NCBI GenBank assembly: GCA_963774155.1
Contig: CAVZDW010000005.1
Coordinates: 62,001-126,000, forward strand
Direction of reading: 5' to 3'
Length of the DNA stretch: 64,000 nt
Origin: DASSUW01 sp963774155
Lineage (GTDB): Bacteria > Actinomycetota > Thermoleophilia > Solirubrobacterales > Solirubrobacteraceae
Shown: in pieces, positions 10,344 to 18,540 of the stretch
Layout of the letters: each line of letters opens with the position of its first letter
Numbering within the stretch: the first letter of the stretch is position 1
Translations under genes and position numbers: made by a program
The notes under the pieces: model-generated
Told to the model about the DNA's origin: nothing
Databases searched by the model: none
Seen by the model: the letters and a program-made list of their open reading frames with translations, nothing else

Positions 10344-11515
10344 CGCCGACGTCCTCATCGTCGGCGCCGGCGCGGCCGGCTCGGCGTGCGCGGAGGCGCT
10401 GGCCGCGGGAGGCTTCGACGGCAGCCTCGTGATCGCCGGGCGCGACGTCCACCCGCCGTACGAGCGCCCGTTCTGCTCCAAGCAGTACCTCCGCGGCGCG
10501 GTCTCGGTCGAGGAGACCTACCTCGACCTGCCGGACGGCCTCGACCTGCGCATCCGCACGAGCGTGATGAAGCTCGACACCGAGGCCCGCACGGCGAAGC
10601 TCGGCAAGGACGAGCTGTCGTTCGGGCACGCCGTCCTGGCCACCGGCGCCAACGTGCGGCGCCTGCGGGTCGACGGGGCCGACCTCGAGGGCATCCACTA
10701 CCTGCGCGCGCTCGGCAACGCCGACGCCATCCGCGCCGAAGCCGAGAACGCCGAGAACGTGGTGCTCGTCGGTGGCTCCTACATCGCCTGCGAGGTCGCG
10801 GCGTCGCTCACCACGCAGGGCAAGCGCTGCACGCTGGTCATGCAGGAGGACTCGCCGCTCTCGCTCGGCTTCGGCTCCACGGCGAGCGACGTTCTTCGCC
10901 GGTGTGCTGCGCGAGCACGGGATCGACTGGGTGCCGCGCGACTCCCTCGGCCGCTTCGAGGGCTCCGACGGGCGCGTGACGCGGGTCGTCACCGAGTCCG
11001 GCCGCGAGCTGGACGCCGACCTCGTGGTCATGGGCACCGGCGCGATGCCGGACATCATGCTCGCCCGCTCGGCCGGCCTCGAGCTGGGGGAGACGGGCGG
11101 CATCGCCTGCTCGCAGAACCTCGAGACGTCGGCGGAGAACGTCTGGGCCGCGGGCGACGCATGCGAGTACGACTCGGTCGTCCACGGCCGGCGCCTGCGG
11201 GTCGAGCACTGGGAGGTGGCGCGCGCCCAGGGGGCCGCGGTCGCCCGGGCGATCCTCGGCGACCGTGGGCCGTTCACCGAGATCCCGTACTTCTGGTCCG
11301 ACCTCGCCGACTGGTGCACGTTCGAGTACGTCGGGCCGGCCGAGGAGTGGGACCAGGAGGTCGTCCGCGGCTCGACCGCCGACGGCGAGTTCACGATCTT
11401 CTATCTCAGCGCCGGCCGCGTGGTGGCGGCGCTGACGGTCGGCCGCTCGGACGACCTCGAGCGCGCCCGCGAGCTGATGGTCGCCGGCGAGCCGATCGCG
11501 GCCGGCGACATCTGA
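10336..11515 (+). CDS. FAD/NAD(P)-dependent ferredoxin reductase-like oxidoreductase (frameshift)
   Basis: Two-dinucleotide-fold flavoprotein of the BphA4/AIF type, which passes electrons between NAD(P)H and a ferredoxin-like partner. The GTG start overlaps the TrkA stop by 8 bases. FAD motif GAGAAGSACAEAL at the N-terminus, the FAD-contact segment PPYERPFCSKQYL, NAD motif VGGSYIACEVAASL at about residue 145, VWAAGDACEY at about 275, and a reductase C-terminal domain. The frame breaks near 10891: after GFGSTASD the other frame resumes with FFAGVLREHG. Removing one G restores about 392 residues, the family length. A sequence error is more likely than decay because both halves are fully conserved. 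Confidence 0.85.
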
Positions 11516-11524
11516 GCCGCGCGG

Positions 11525-12277
11525 CTAGAGGCTGGCGGTCCGCGGAAGGGCGCCGGTGCGCTCGTCCGCGCTGCGCCCTTCGGGCGGCTGTCCGCGCAGG
11601 AGCCAGCCACCGTCGGGCCGGCGCTCGATGTCACCGCGCGCCATCAGCTGCCCGAGGGCGGTGGTCACGGACGGGCGGCGGGCGCCGACCATGCCGGCCA
11701 GCGTGCGGTGCGGCAGGCGCAGGCTCACGACGACGCCGCCGGGCACGACGCGGCCCCAGCGCTCGGCCAGGCACCACAGCAGCGCCAGCAACCGGTCGTC
11801 CACCCGCGTGAGGTGGCCGATGGCCTGCATGACCACCAGCCGCTCGGCGCGGCGGGTGGCCCGCTCGACGAGCGAGGCGAAGATCTCCGGCCACTGCGCG
11901 GCGCGCACGGCCAGCGCATGGTCGATCACGGCGACCCGTGCGTGGGTGAGCGCGCTCCAGTGGACGCTGCGCGGGAGCAGCACCTCGGCGTCACGGTCCT
12001 CCCAGGCGCGGATGAGGTCGCCGGGGCCGAGCAGCTCGGCCGACGGGTGGTCGCTCACCGTGGCCTCGCGCACCAGCAGTCCGTCGAGCACGAGGAGCCC
12101 GATCGGCTGGCTGCCCTCCATAAGTGTGCGGCCTGGGCTCCAGGCCCCGCGTGGGATCGATACCGCTCTCACGAAGAGCCGCTGGGACACCTCACGCACA
12201 CGTCGGGGATCAAGTCCCCGCGCGAGTTCCGGGTCGGCTTCGAGAAGCTGTATCGATCCGTTCCCCGCCTCAGGCAT
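11525..12277 (-). CDS. Crp/Fnr-family transcriptional regulator
   Basis: 250 residues from the ATG at 12277. An N-terminal beta-barrel resembling a cyclic-nucleotide-binding domain (LLVLDGLLVREATV, then LLGPGDLIRAWE) is followed by a long dimer helix (LVERATRRAERLVVMQAIGHL) and a winged helix with HRTLAGMVGARRPSVTTAL. The phosphate-binding cassette of true cAMP receptors is not evident, so another signal is possible. It faces away from the tRNA gene and is tail-to-tail with the flavoprotein, 9 bases apart. Longer upstream starts exist but would run into the tRNA region and are unlikely. Confidence 0.8.
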   Translation of the reverse strand: MPEAGNGSIQLLEADPELARGLDPRRVREVSQRLFVRAVSIPRGAWSPGRTLMEGSQPIGLLVLDGLLVREATVSDHPSAELLGPGDLIRAWEDRDAEVLLPRSVHWSALTHARVAVIDHALAVRAAQWPEIFASLVERATRRAERLVVMQAIGHLTRVDDRLLALLWCLAERWGRVVPGGVVVSLRLPHRTLAGMVGARRPSVTTALGQLMARGDIERRPDGGWLLRGQPPEGRSADERTGALPRTASL

Positions 12278-12334
12278 ACGTCCTCTCGTCCCCTGCGCCG
12301 CCTCCCGGCGCAGGACGCCAAAGGTAGCGCGTGG

Positions 12335-12363
12335 CGCAGCGAATGGAAGGCGGGTCCTATACT
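12335..12363 (+). promoter_or_regulatory. Promoter of tRNA-Gln
   Basis: TATACT at 12358-12363 is a good -10 box 12 bases ahead of the mature tRNA. The hexamer 17 bases upstream matches the -35 consensus poorly. The match is clearest at the -10. Confidence 0.5.
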
Positions 12364-12375
12364 GAGCGCGCGCAC

Positions 12376-12446
12376 TGCGGGGTGGTGTAATTGGCAGCAC
12401 GCCAGATTCTGGCTCTGGTAGTTGGGGTTCGAGTCCCTGCCCCGCA
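12376..12446 (+). tRNA. tRNA-Gln (anticodon CTG)
   Basis: The acceptor arms TGCGGGG (12376-12382) and CCCCGCA (12440-12446) pair perfectly. The anticodon stem CCAGA/TCTGG encloses the loop TTCTGGC, giving anticodon CTG. The T loop reads TTCGAGT, and the D arm contains AATTGG. The 3' CCA is not encoded. The gene is 71 bases long, and the FKBP start codon lies only 9 bases after its end. Confidence 0.95.
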
Positions 12447-12455
12447 GCTTCACCC

Positions 12456-12998
12456 ATGGGCAAGAAGCTGATCATCCTGAGCCTCGTACTGGCTCTCTCC
12501 GGCGGCCTCGTCGCGTGCGGCGAGGACGACGAGACCTCCGGCAGCGGCGCCGACAGCGCCGAGACGACACCGGAGCCCACGCCCGTCGCGGCGGACATCG
12601 AGGCGCTCGTCCAGGGCATCTCGAAGAAGACCGACGCCAAGCCCGAGGTCCCCGCGCCCCAGGGCGACCCGCCGCCCGAGCTCGTCATGCGCGACATCGT
12701 CGTCGGCAAGGGCCCCGCGGCCAAGCCCGGCGACACACTGACCATGCAGTACGTGGGCACCTCGTGGTCGAACGGCCAGCAGTTCGACGCCTCGTGGGAC
12801 GCCGGCCAGCCGTTCCCGTTCCAGCTCGGCGCCCAGATGGTCATCCCCGGCTGGGACGAGGGCATGGTCGGGATGAAGAAGGGCGGCCGCCGGCTGCTCG
12901 TCATCCCGCCCGAGATGGGCTACGGCCCCTCCGGCTCCGGCCCGATCGGCCCGAACGAGACGCTGATCTTCGTGGTCGATCTCGTCGAGAAGTCGTAA
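12456..12998 (+). CDS. FKBP-type peptidyl-prolyl isomerase, lipoprotein
   Basis: 180 residues. A lipoprotein signal (short basic start, hydrophobic core, lipobox GLVAC with Cys at residue 21) is followed by an acidic Thr/Pro-rich linker and a C-terminal FKBP domain (about residues 75-180) with YVGTSWSNGQQFDASW, VIPGWDEGMVGMKKGG and MGYGPSGSG. It should be anchored outside the membrane and help fold exported proteins. Its start lies 9 bases after tRNA-Gln with no ribosome site between, so it is probably co-transcribed with the tRNA and becomes almost leaderless after tRNA processing. Confidence 0.92.
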   Translation: MGKKLIILSLVLALSGGLVACGEDDETSGSGADSAETTPEPTPVAADIEALVQGISKKTDAKPEVPAPQGDPPPELVMRDIVVGKGPAAKPGDTLTMQYVGTSWSNGQQFDASWDAGQPFPFQLGAQMVIPGWDEGMVGMKKGGRRLLVIPPEMGYGPSGSGPIGPNETLIFVVDLVEKS

Positions 12999-13005
12999 GC
13001 GCGGA

Positions 13006-13184
13006 CGAACGTCAACCCCGCTGGGTAGGGGGAGGTGGGGAGGCCGGCGCGGGTGTTTTCGGTCGAACCGTCCTGCTTTCGGGTCACACCGTGACCCCTA
13101 GGCAGGACGCGACGGCGAAATCCGACCACGGACGCTGGCGCGGCCGGCTCACTCGCCTCCCTACCCAGCCGCAGTTGACGTTCG
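13006..13184. repeat. Palindromic intergenic element, copy A
   Basis: A 179-bp nested palindrome between convergent genes. The outer arms CGAACGTCAAC (13006-13016) and GTTGACGTTCG (13174-13184) pair perfectly. Inside are CTGGGTAGGG (13021-13030) against CCCTACCCAG (13159-13168), GTCCTGC against GCAGGAC, and a central hairpin GGGTCAC-ACC-GTGACCC (13081-13097). It shares the left arm and the TCCTGC...GGCAGGA core with copy B at 24.8 kb. It has no coding capacity, and may be a mobile palindrome recruited as a two-way terminator. Confidence 0.75.
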
Positions 13185-13191
13185 CGACGCG

Positions 13192-14973
13192 CTACGCCGC
13201 GGCCTGCTCGGCCCAGTCGCGGTAGAGGCGCCAGTAGGCGCCCTCCGCGGCCAGCAGCTCGTCGTGCGTTCCCTGCTCGACCACGCGGCCGTGGTCGAGC
13301 ACGACGATCCGGCCCGCCGTGCGGATGGTCGAGAGCCGGTGGGCGATGACGATCGCCGTGCGGCCGGCGAGCAGGCGCCGCAGGCCGGCCTCGATCAGGC
13401 CCTCGGTGTGGATGTCGACGTTCGCGGTCGCCTCGTCGAGGACGAGGATGCGCGGATCGGCGATCAGGGCGCGGGCGAAGGCCACGAGCTGGCGCTGGCC
13501 GGCCGACAGCTGGATCCCGCGCTCGCCGATCTCGGTGTCGTAGCCGTGCTCGAGCGCGGCGATGAACTCGTGGGCGTGGACGGCATGGGCCGCCGCCTCG
13601 ATCTCCTCGGGCGTCGCGTCCGGCCGCCCGAAGCCGATGTTCTCGCCGACCGTGCCGCTGAAGAGGAACGCCTCCTGCGGCACGATGCCCATCTGCGCGC
13701 GCAGCGAGCGGACGGCGACGTCGCGCAGGTCGTGGCCGTCGACCAGCACGCGCCCCTCGGTCGGGTCGTAGAAGCGCGCGACGAGCTTGGCGAACGTCGA
13801 CTTGCCCGCGCCCGTGGCCCCGACCAGCGCCACCGTCTGGCCCGGCGGGACGTGCAGGTCGACGCCGGTCAGCGCTTCGCCGGAGCCGTAGGAGAACGTC
13901 ACGTCCTCGAAGGAGATCTCGCCGCGGATGCGGTCGAGCTCGATCGCGCCTTCGCGATCCTGCAGCTCGGGCTCCTCGTCGAGCAGCTCGAAGATCTTGT
14001 CCAGGGCCGCCATCCCCGCCTGGTAGGTCGTGTAGAACTGGGACAGCGACTGGATCGGGTCGAAGAAGTTGTTCAGCGCGGCCACGAAGGCCACCAGCAC
14101 GCCGATCGTCACCTCGCCGTCGATGGCCTGCATCCCGCCGTAGAGCAGGATGCCCGCGGTGGCCACGGCCGACATGAGCTCGACGGCCGGGAAGTACGCC
14201 GCGTTCAGGTAGACCGTCTTCATGTTCGCGTCGTAGTTGTCCTCGTTGAGCTCGTCGAAGCGCGCCAGGTGGCGCGGCTCCTGGGCGAAGCTGCGGACGA
14301 CGCGGATGCCGGACAGGCTCTCCTGCAGGTAGGCGGTGATGGCGGCGACCTTCTCGCGCGTGGCGCGGTACGCGTTGGCCGACACGATCCGGAAGGCGAG
14401 CGAGCCGAGCGCCAGCACCGGGAAGACGAGGAACGTGAGCAGCGCCAGCTCGAGGTCGAGCACGATGAGGATCACCGCGGTGCCGATGAGCGTCAGCGTC
14501 GCCCCGAAGAGGGTCACCACGCCGTCGGAGACGAGCTGGTCGAGCGCCTGGACGTCGTTCGTGAGCCGGGAGATGATCACGCCCGCCTGGCGGCGCGAGT
14601 AGAAGCCCACCGACAGCGTCTGCAGGTGCGCGAAGAGCTGGATCCGCAGGTCCTGCAGCACCCGCTGGCCGACCCAGCCGACGAGGTACGTCTGCACGTA
14701 GGTCGCGCCCCAGTAGACGAGCGCGCTGAACAGGAACCCGACGACGACCCACGTGAGCGTCGTCACGTCGCCGGGGACGATGCCCTCGTCGATGGCCAGC
14801 TTGGCCAGCGGCGGTGGCGCCAGCGCCGCGGCGGTGCCCAGCAGCAGCGCGCCGAACATGAGGATGACCCGGCCGCGGTAGGGGCGCAGGAGCACCAGCA
14901 GGCCGCGCAGCTTGCGGCCGCGGCCACCCGTGGCGCGCCAGCGGCGCGCGATCTCGGCCCGCCGCGTGCTCAC
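13192..14973 (-). CDS. ABC-type multidrug/lipid exporter half-transporter (ATPase plus permease)
   Basis: 593 residues: six membrane helices (about residues 35-330) and a nucleotide-binding domain with Walker A GATGAGKST, Q-loop VPQEAFLF, signature LSAGQRQ, Walker B ILVLDEAT and H-loop AHRL. The signature Gly-2 position is Ala (LSAGQ), which is tolerated. Its GTG start overlaps the stop of the upstream exporter gene, so the two form a coupled heterodimer pair. Walker B ends in Glu, so this subunit should hold the active ATP site. The exported substrate cannot be told from sequence. Confidence 0.92.
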   Translation of the reverse strand: MSTRRAEIARRWRATGGRGRKLRGLLVLLRPYRGRVILMFGALLLGTAAALAPPPLAKLAIDEGIVPGDVTTLTWVVVGFLFSALVYWGATYVQTYLVGWVGQRVLQDLRIQLFAHLQTLSVGFYSRRQAGVIISRLTNDVQALDQLVSDGVVTLFGATLTLIGTAVILIVLDLELALLTFLVFPVLALGSLAFRIVSANAYRATREKVAAITAYLQESLSGIRVVRSFAQEPRHLARFDELNEDNYDANMKTVYLNAAYFPAVELMSAVATAGILLYGGMQAIDGEVTIGVLVAFVAALNNFFDPIQSLSQFYTTYQAGMAALDKIFELLDEEPELQDREGAIELDRIRGEISFEDVTFSYGSGEALTGVDLHVPPGQTVALVGATGAGKSTFAKLVARFYDPTEGRVLVDGHDLRDVAVRSLRAQMGIVPQEAFLFSGTVGENIGFGRPDATPEEIEAAAHAVHAHEFIAALEHGYDTEIGERGIQLSAGQRQLVAFARALIADPRILVLDEATANVDIHTEGLIEAGLRRLLAGRTAIVIAHRLSTIRTAGRIVVLDHGRVVEQGTHDELLAAEGAYWRLYRDWAEQAAA

Positions 14974-16736
14974 AGCCCGGCCGCCGCCTCGCTCGGCTTG
15001 CGGTTGAGGAAGACCTGGTCGGGCAGGCCCTTGGCGGCGATCTCGGCGTAGAGCGGGCTCGTCTCCCGCAGCTGCGCGTGCGTGCCGCGGCCCACGATCC
15101 GCCCGCGCTCGAGCACGACGATCTCGTCGGCCAGCGCGATCGTCGACAGGCGGTGGGCGATCACGAAGGTCGTGCGGCCGGCCATGACCTCGCGCAGCGC
15201 GGTCTTGATCGCCTGCTCGGTCGTGGCGTCGACCGAGCTCGTGGCGTCGTCGAGGATGAGGATCCGGGGATCGGCCAGCAGCGCCCGCGCGATGGCCACC
15301 CGCTGCCGCTGGCCGCCGGACAGCGTGAGCCCGCGCTCGCCCACGCGCGTGTCGTACCCCGCGGGCAGCGCCTCGATGAAGGCGGTCGCCTGCGCGCGCG
15401 CCGCCGCGCGCTCCACGTCCTCGCGTGACGCGTCCGGCCGCGCGTACGCGATGTTCTCGTGCACGGTGGCGCTGAAGAGGAACGGGTCGTCGTCGACGAC
15501 GGCGATCGAGCTCCGCAGCGAGCGCAGGTCGACCTCGCGGACATCCGCGCCGTCGATCAGGACCGCGCCGGAGTCGACGTCGTAGAGCCGCGCGAGCAGC
15601 CGCACCAGCGTCGACTTCCCGGAGCCCGTGCCGCCGACCAGGGCGACCGTCGTTCCGGCCTCGACCGTGAGGTCGATGTCGTGCAGCGTCGGCGCCGGAG
15701 CGCCCTCGTACGTGAACGTGACGTCGCGCAGCTCGACCCGCCCGGCCCCGGCCGGCAGCGGAGGCGCTCCCGCCGGCCCGACCACCTGCGGCTCGCGATC
15801 CAGCAGCTCGAAGATGCGGACGCCCGAGGCGGCGGCCCGCTGTGCCATGCCGAGCGCGACGCCGAGCTGGCGCATCGGGTTGATGAGCATCAGCAGGTAG
15901 GCGTAGAAGGCCGTGAAGTCGCCGAGCGTCAGCGTCCCGTTGATCACCTGGCGGCCGCCGACGAGCAGGATCACGGCCAGCCCGAGGTTCGGCAGGAAGC
16001 CGATGTACGGGTTGTAGAACGCCCGCAGGCGGGTGGCCCGCATCGACTGGCCGAAGACGCGCTGGACCCGCCGCCGGAACGCGGTCAGCTGGCGGTCCTC
16101 GGCCGCGAACGCCTTCACCACGCGGACGCCGGAGACGTTCTCCTCGACCTCGGCCGTCAGCTCGGCGATCCGTTGCTGGACCTCCTGCAGGGCGGGCCGC
16201 GAGCGGCGGCTGTAGCGCGTGGCGATGAGCACCACGAACGGCACCGGCAGCAGGGACAGCGCGGCCAGCTCGGGCTGGAGCAGGAACATGGCGATCGCGG
16301 CGAGGACGATGGTCAGCGCGCTCTGGACGATGAAGACGAGGCCGTAGCCGAGGAAGAAGCGGACGCTGTTGAGGTCGACCGTCGCGCGTGACATCAGCTG
16401 GCCGGTCTGCTGGCGCGCGAAGAAGCCCAGCTCGAGCCGCTGCAGGTGCGCGTAGAGGAGGTTGCGGAGGTCCAGCTCGACGCCGAGCGACACGCGCCCG
16501 GCCACGAGCCGGCGGGCGACCGAGAGCACCAGTCGGACGAGCGCGAGGCCGAGGATGATCCCGACGTAGAGCCGCACGTCGGCCTCGTCACGACGCGTCA
16601 CGGCGTCGATGCCGCGACCGGTCAGCCACGGGATGGCGACGGTCGCCCCCATGGCCAGCGCGGCAAGGCCGATCGACCACGCGGCGGCCACGCGGTACGG
16701 ACGCAGGAAGCCGAGGAGGCGGGCGAAGGTACTCAC
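14970..16736 (-). CDS. ABC-type exporter half-transporter, partner subunit
   Basis: 588 residues from the GTG at 16736; a longer start at 16787 would run back across the divergent promoter region. It has six membrane helices, Walker A GGTGSGKST, signature LSGGQRQ, Walker B ILILDDAT and H-loop AHRL. The Walker B catalytic Glu is replaced by Asp (LDDAT) and the Q-loop by VVDDDP, so one of the two ATP sites is degenerate, as is usual in heterodimeric exporters such as BmrCD or TM287/288. It is coupled to the downstream half by a GTGA overlap. Confidence 0.92.
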   Translation of the reverse strand: MSTFARLLGFLRPYRVAAAWSIGLAALAMGATVAIPWLTGRGIDAVTRRDEADVRLYVGIILGLALVRLVLSVARRLVAGRVSLGVELDLRNLLYAHLQRLELGFFARQQTGQLMSRATVDLNSVRFFLGYGLVFIVQSALTIVLAAIAMFLLQPELAALSLLPVPFVVLIATRYSRRSRPALQEVQQRIAELTAEVEENVSGVRVVKAFAAEDRQLTAFRRRVQRVFGQSMRATRLRAFYNPYIGFLPNLGLAVILLVGGRQVINGTLTLGDFTAFYAYLLMLINPMRQLGVALGMAQRAAASGVRIFELLDREPQVVGPAGAPPLPAGAGRVELRDVTFTYEGAPAPTLHDIDLTVEAGTTVALVGGTGSGKSTLVRLLARLYDVDSGAVLIDGADVREVDLRSLRSSIAVVDDDPFLFSATVHENIAYARPDASREDVERAAARAQATAFIEALPAGYDTRVGERGLTLSGGQRQRVAIARALLADPRILILDDATSSVDATTEQAIKTALREVMAGRTTFVIAHRLSTIALADEIVVLERGRIVGRGTHAQLRETSPLYAEIAAKGLPDQVFLNRKPSEAAAGL

Positions 16737-16756
16737 TTGCCAGACACGATACGGCG

Positions 16757-16774
16757 GCTGGCCGACCGGCCAGC
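16757..16774. promoter_or_regulatory. Inverted repeat between divergent genes
   Basis: GCTGGCC-GACC-GGCCAGC, a perfect 7-bp inverted repeat in the 62-bp gap between the divergently transcribed ABC exporter (GTG 16736) and the small gene at 16799. It could be an operator serving both; no adjacent regulator gene points to which protein binds it. Confidence 0.35.
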
Positions 16775-16798
16775 GAGTATGCGACACTCGCGCACCGC

Positions 16799-17101
16799 AT
16801 GCCAGAAGACGCCATCTCCCTCCGAAATCGCTTCGCGATGGTCAAGGGCGCTTGGGACGAGAACCTGCGCGGCGTGCCCTTCCCGTCGCTCGGAGAAGGG
16901 ACGGCCGAGCAGAAGATCGAGCGGCTCGAACTTGCCCTCGTGGACAACATGCGCTCGCGCGCGACGGTCGAGAGCGCCGAGCAGGTGGCCGACGCGATGT
17001 GGAGCCTCGTCCACAACCGGCCCGACGGCGACCCGGTGAAGCAGCGCGTGACGCAGCATCACGAGGACCTCGCGCGCCTCGGGCACCGCGGCCTGCGGTG
17101 A
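16799..17101 (+). CDS. Hypothetical helical protein
   Basis: 100 residues, ATG start, with no signal or membrane segment. It is mostly charged helix (QKIERLELALVDNM and VADAMWSLVHN). No family was recognised. It overlaps the next small gene by GTGA, so the two are co-translated. The divergent position relative to the ABC exporter gives no functional clue. Confidence 0.65.
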   Translation: MPEDAISLRNRFAMVKGAWDENLRGVPFPSLGEGTAEQKIERLELALVDNMRSRATVESAEQVADAMWSLVHNRPDGDPVKQRVTQHHEDLARLGHRGLR

Positions 17102-17289
17102 CCCGCATCTCAGCCGGCCTCTGCGACAGCTGCGTCCACCAGAAGGTGGTCCGCAACACCCGCGGATCGGCGTTCTCGATGTGCCTGCGCAGCCGCACCG
17201 AGCCCGACCGCTTCCCGAAGTACCCGCGGCTGCCCGTGCGGGCCTGTGTGGGCTACTGCACCTCCGCCGGCTCCTCCAGGAGCAGGTAG
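17098..17289 (+). CDS. Small cysteine-rich, probably zinc-binding protein
   Basis: 63 residues from a GTG coupled to the preceding stop. The sequence has CDSC near residue 9, a second Cys in SMCLRS and two more in ACVGYC, with a conserved-looking FPKYPRLPV segment between. The spacing suggests a zinc knuckle or ribbon, and similar short proteins occur widely in actinobacteria without known role. Its last 37 bases overlap the end of the minus-strand gene at 17253. Confidence 0.6.
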   Translation: MTRISAGLCDSCVHQKVVRNTRGSAFSMCLRSRTEPDRFPKYPRLPVRACVGYCTSAGSSRSR

Positions 17290-17993
17290 CGCCCGTCGGT
17301 CCCGAGCGGCTGGATCGTGGCGAAGAACAGGTAGCGCAGCGCCAGGCTGTCGACCCGGGCCGCCTCGCTCTCCGTCATGGACTTCGCCGTCGGGGTCTTG
17401 GCCGCGAGCGTCTCCGCCAGCGGGACCTGGAGCTGCGGGAGCAGGTCGCCGGGGCGGAAGAAGAGGGCACGCTGCCGCCCGTCCTCGGCCGTCTCGCTGC
17501 TGACGTCCTCCGGCTCGGCCGCGTCCGGGATGAGCACGGCGACCATCGACACGTCGTCGAGGTAGCGGAACGAGTAGAGGGCGAGCTCGAGCGCCTCGCG
17601 GAACAGCAGGCGGCCGCGCTCCTGGGTCGGCTCGCCGCGGAGGACCCCCTTGTCGCCGGACCCGGTGAGGAAGTACGTGAGGCCCTCTCCCTCGAGGAAC
17701 TGGAGGGGGCTGCGCAGGGGCTGGACGGCGACGTCGAGCCCGGCGGTGTCGAGGTCCGACGCGCTGATCTGCACGAGCGGGGAGCCGTCGTCGAGCTTGT
17801 ACTGGCCCCCGATGTGCGACGCGATCTCCGCCGCGCCGTCGAGCATGCGCGTCGTCTCGGGCTGCCAGGCCGACCAGTTGGCCGCCAGCGTCGGGCCGCC
17901 GCCACCACTGGACGAGACGAAGAGCAGGACGAAGGCGACCGCCGCGCAGGCGCCGATTCCGGCCAGCGCGCCGAGGACGAAGCCGAACCGCAC
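17253..17993 (-). CDS. Membrane-anchored hypothetical protein
   Basis: 246 residues. One N-terminal hydrophobic helix (about residues 7-27) and a Ser/Gly linker precede an extracellular-type domain of about 210 residues. Visible stretches include FLTGSGDKGVLRGEP and LFREALELALYSFRYLDDV. No known domain, catalytic motif or Cys pairs were recognised. It is 10 bases from the thioredoxin-like gene on the same strand and probably shares its transcript, suggesting an envelope role. Confidence 0.65.
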   Translation of the reverse strand: MRFGFVLGALAGIGACAAVAFVLLFVSSSGGGGPTLAANWSAWQPETTRMLDGAAEIASHIGGQYKLDDGSPLVQISASDLDTAGLDVAVQPLRSPLQFLEGEGLTYFLTGSGDKGVLRGEPTQERGRLLFREALELALYSFRYLDDVSMVAVLIPDAAEPEDVSSETAEDGRQRALFFRPGDLLPQLQVPLAETLAAKTPTAKSMTESEAARVDSLALRYLFFATIQPLGTDGRYLLLEEPAEVQ

Positions 17994-18003
17994 CCGCCGA
18001 TTA

Positions 18004-18540
18004 TCAGCTTCGCCACTTGATCGAGCAACCGCGGGCCGGCGTCTCGGCCGGTTCGGGCTCGTCGCCGGCCAGCACCGCGTCCAGCGCCGCGCGCAGCCAG
18101 GCCGCGTTCTGCGAGGGATCCTGGTGGTCGGAGTCCGGCGCGCCGCGGTACGCGACGCGCTGCTCGGCGTCGAGCACGAGCACGTGCGGCGTGCGTTCGG
18201 TGCCGAGCGCGCGGGCGACGTCCTGCGACGCGTCGAAGGCGTAGGGGATCGGCCAGTCCTGGTCGCGCACGAACTGCGCCATCCGCTCGGGCGAGTCGGC
18301 CGGGTGGGTCTCCGGGTTGTTGGAGTTGACGGCCAGGAAGCGCACGCCGCGCGGCCCGTACTCCTCGGCCACGGCGCGCAGGCGCGGGTTCCAGGCGATC
18401 ACGTAGGGGCAGTGGTTGCAGGTCTGCAGGAGCACGGTGGCGGGCGGCGCGTCGGTCGCCGGCACCGTGTGCTCGACGCCCTCGGTGTCGGTCAGCGTGA
18501 ACGCCGGGACGGCGGCGCCGATGGTTGCGGAGTCAGCCAT
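18004..18540 (-). CDS. Thioredoxin-fold AhpC/TSA-like protein
   Basis: 178 residues. An N-terminal AhpC/TSA-type start (AAVPAFTLTDTEGVEH), the redox motif CNHCPYV at about residue 41, NSNNPETHPADSPE, and the cis-Pro region RTPHVLVLD at about 117. The C-terminal CSIKW is typical of this subfamily, which is often listed as thioredoxin family protein. There is no signal peptide, so it is probably cytoplasmic. The ATG overlaps the stop of the upstream GH3 gene by 8 bases, so the two are translationally coupled. Confidence 0.85.
   Translation of the reverse strand: MADSATIGAAVPAFTLTDTEGVEHTVPATDAPPATVLLQTCNHCPYVIAWNPRLRAVAEEYGPRGVRFLAVNSNNPETHPADSPERMAQFVRDQDWPIPYAFDASQDVARALGTERTPHVLVLDAEQRVAYRGAPDSDHQDPSQNAAWLRAALDAVLAGDEPEPAETPARGCSIKWRS

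Noticed and set aside
13264..15051. A 595-codon plus-strand frame opposite the ABC exporter
   Set aside because: Low-complexity Arg/Ala/Asp translation antisense to a fully conserved ABC gene.
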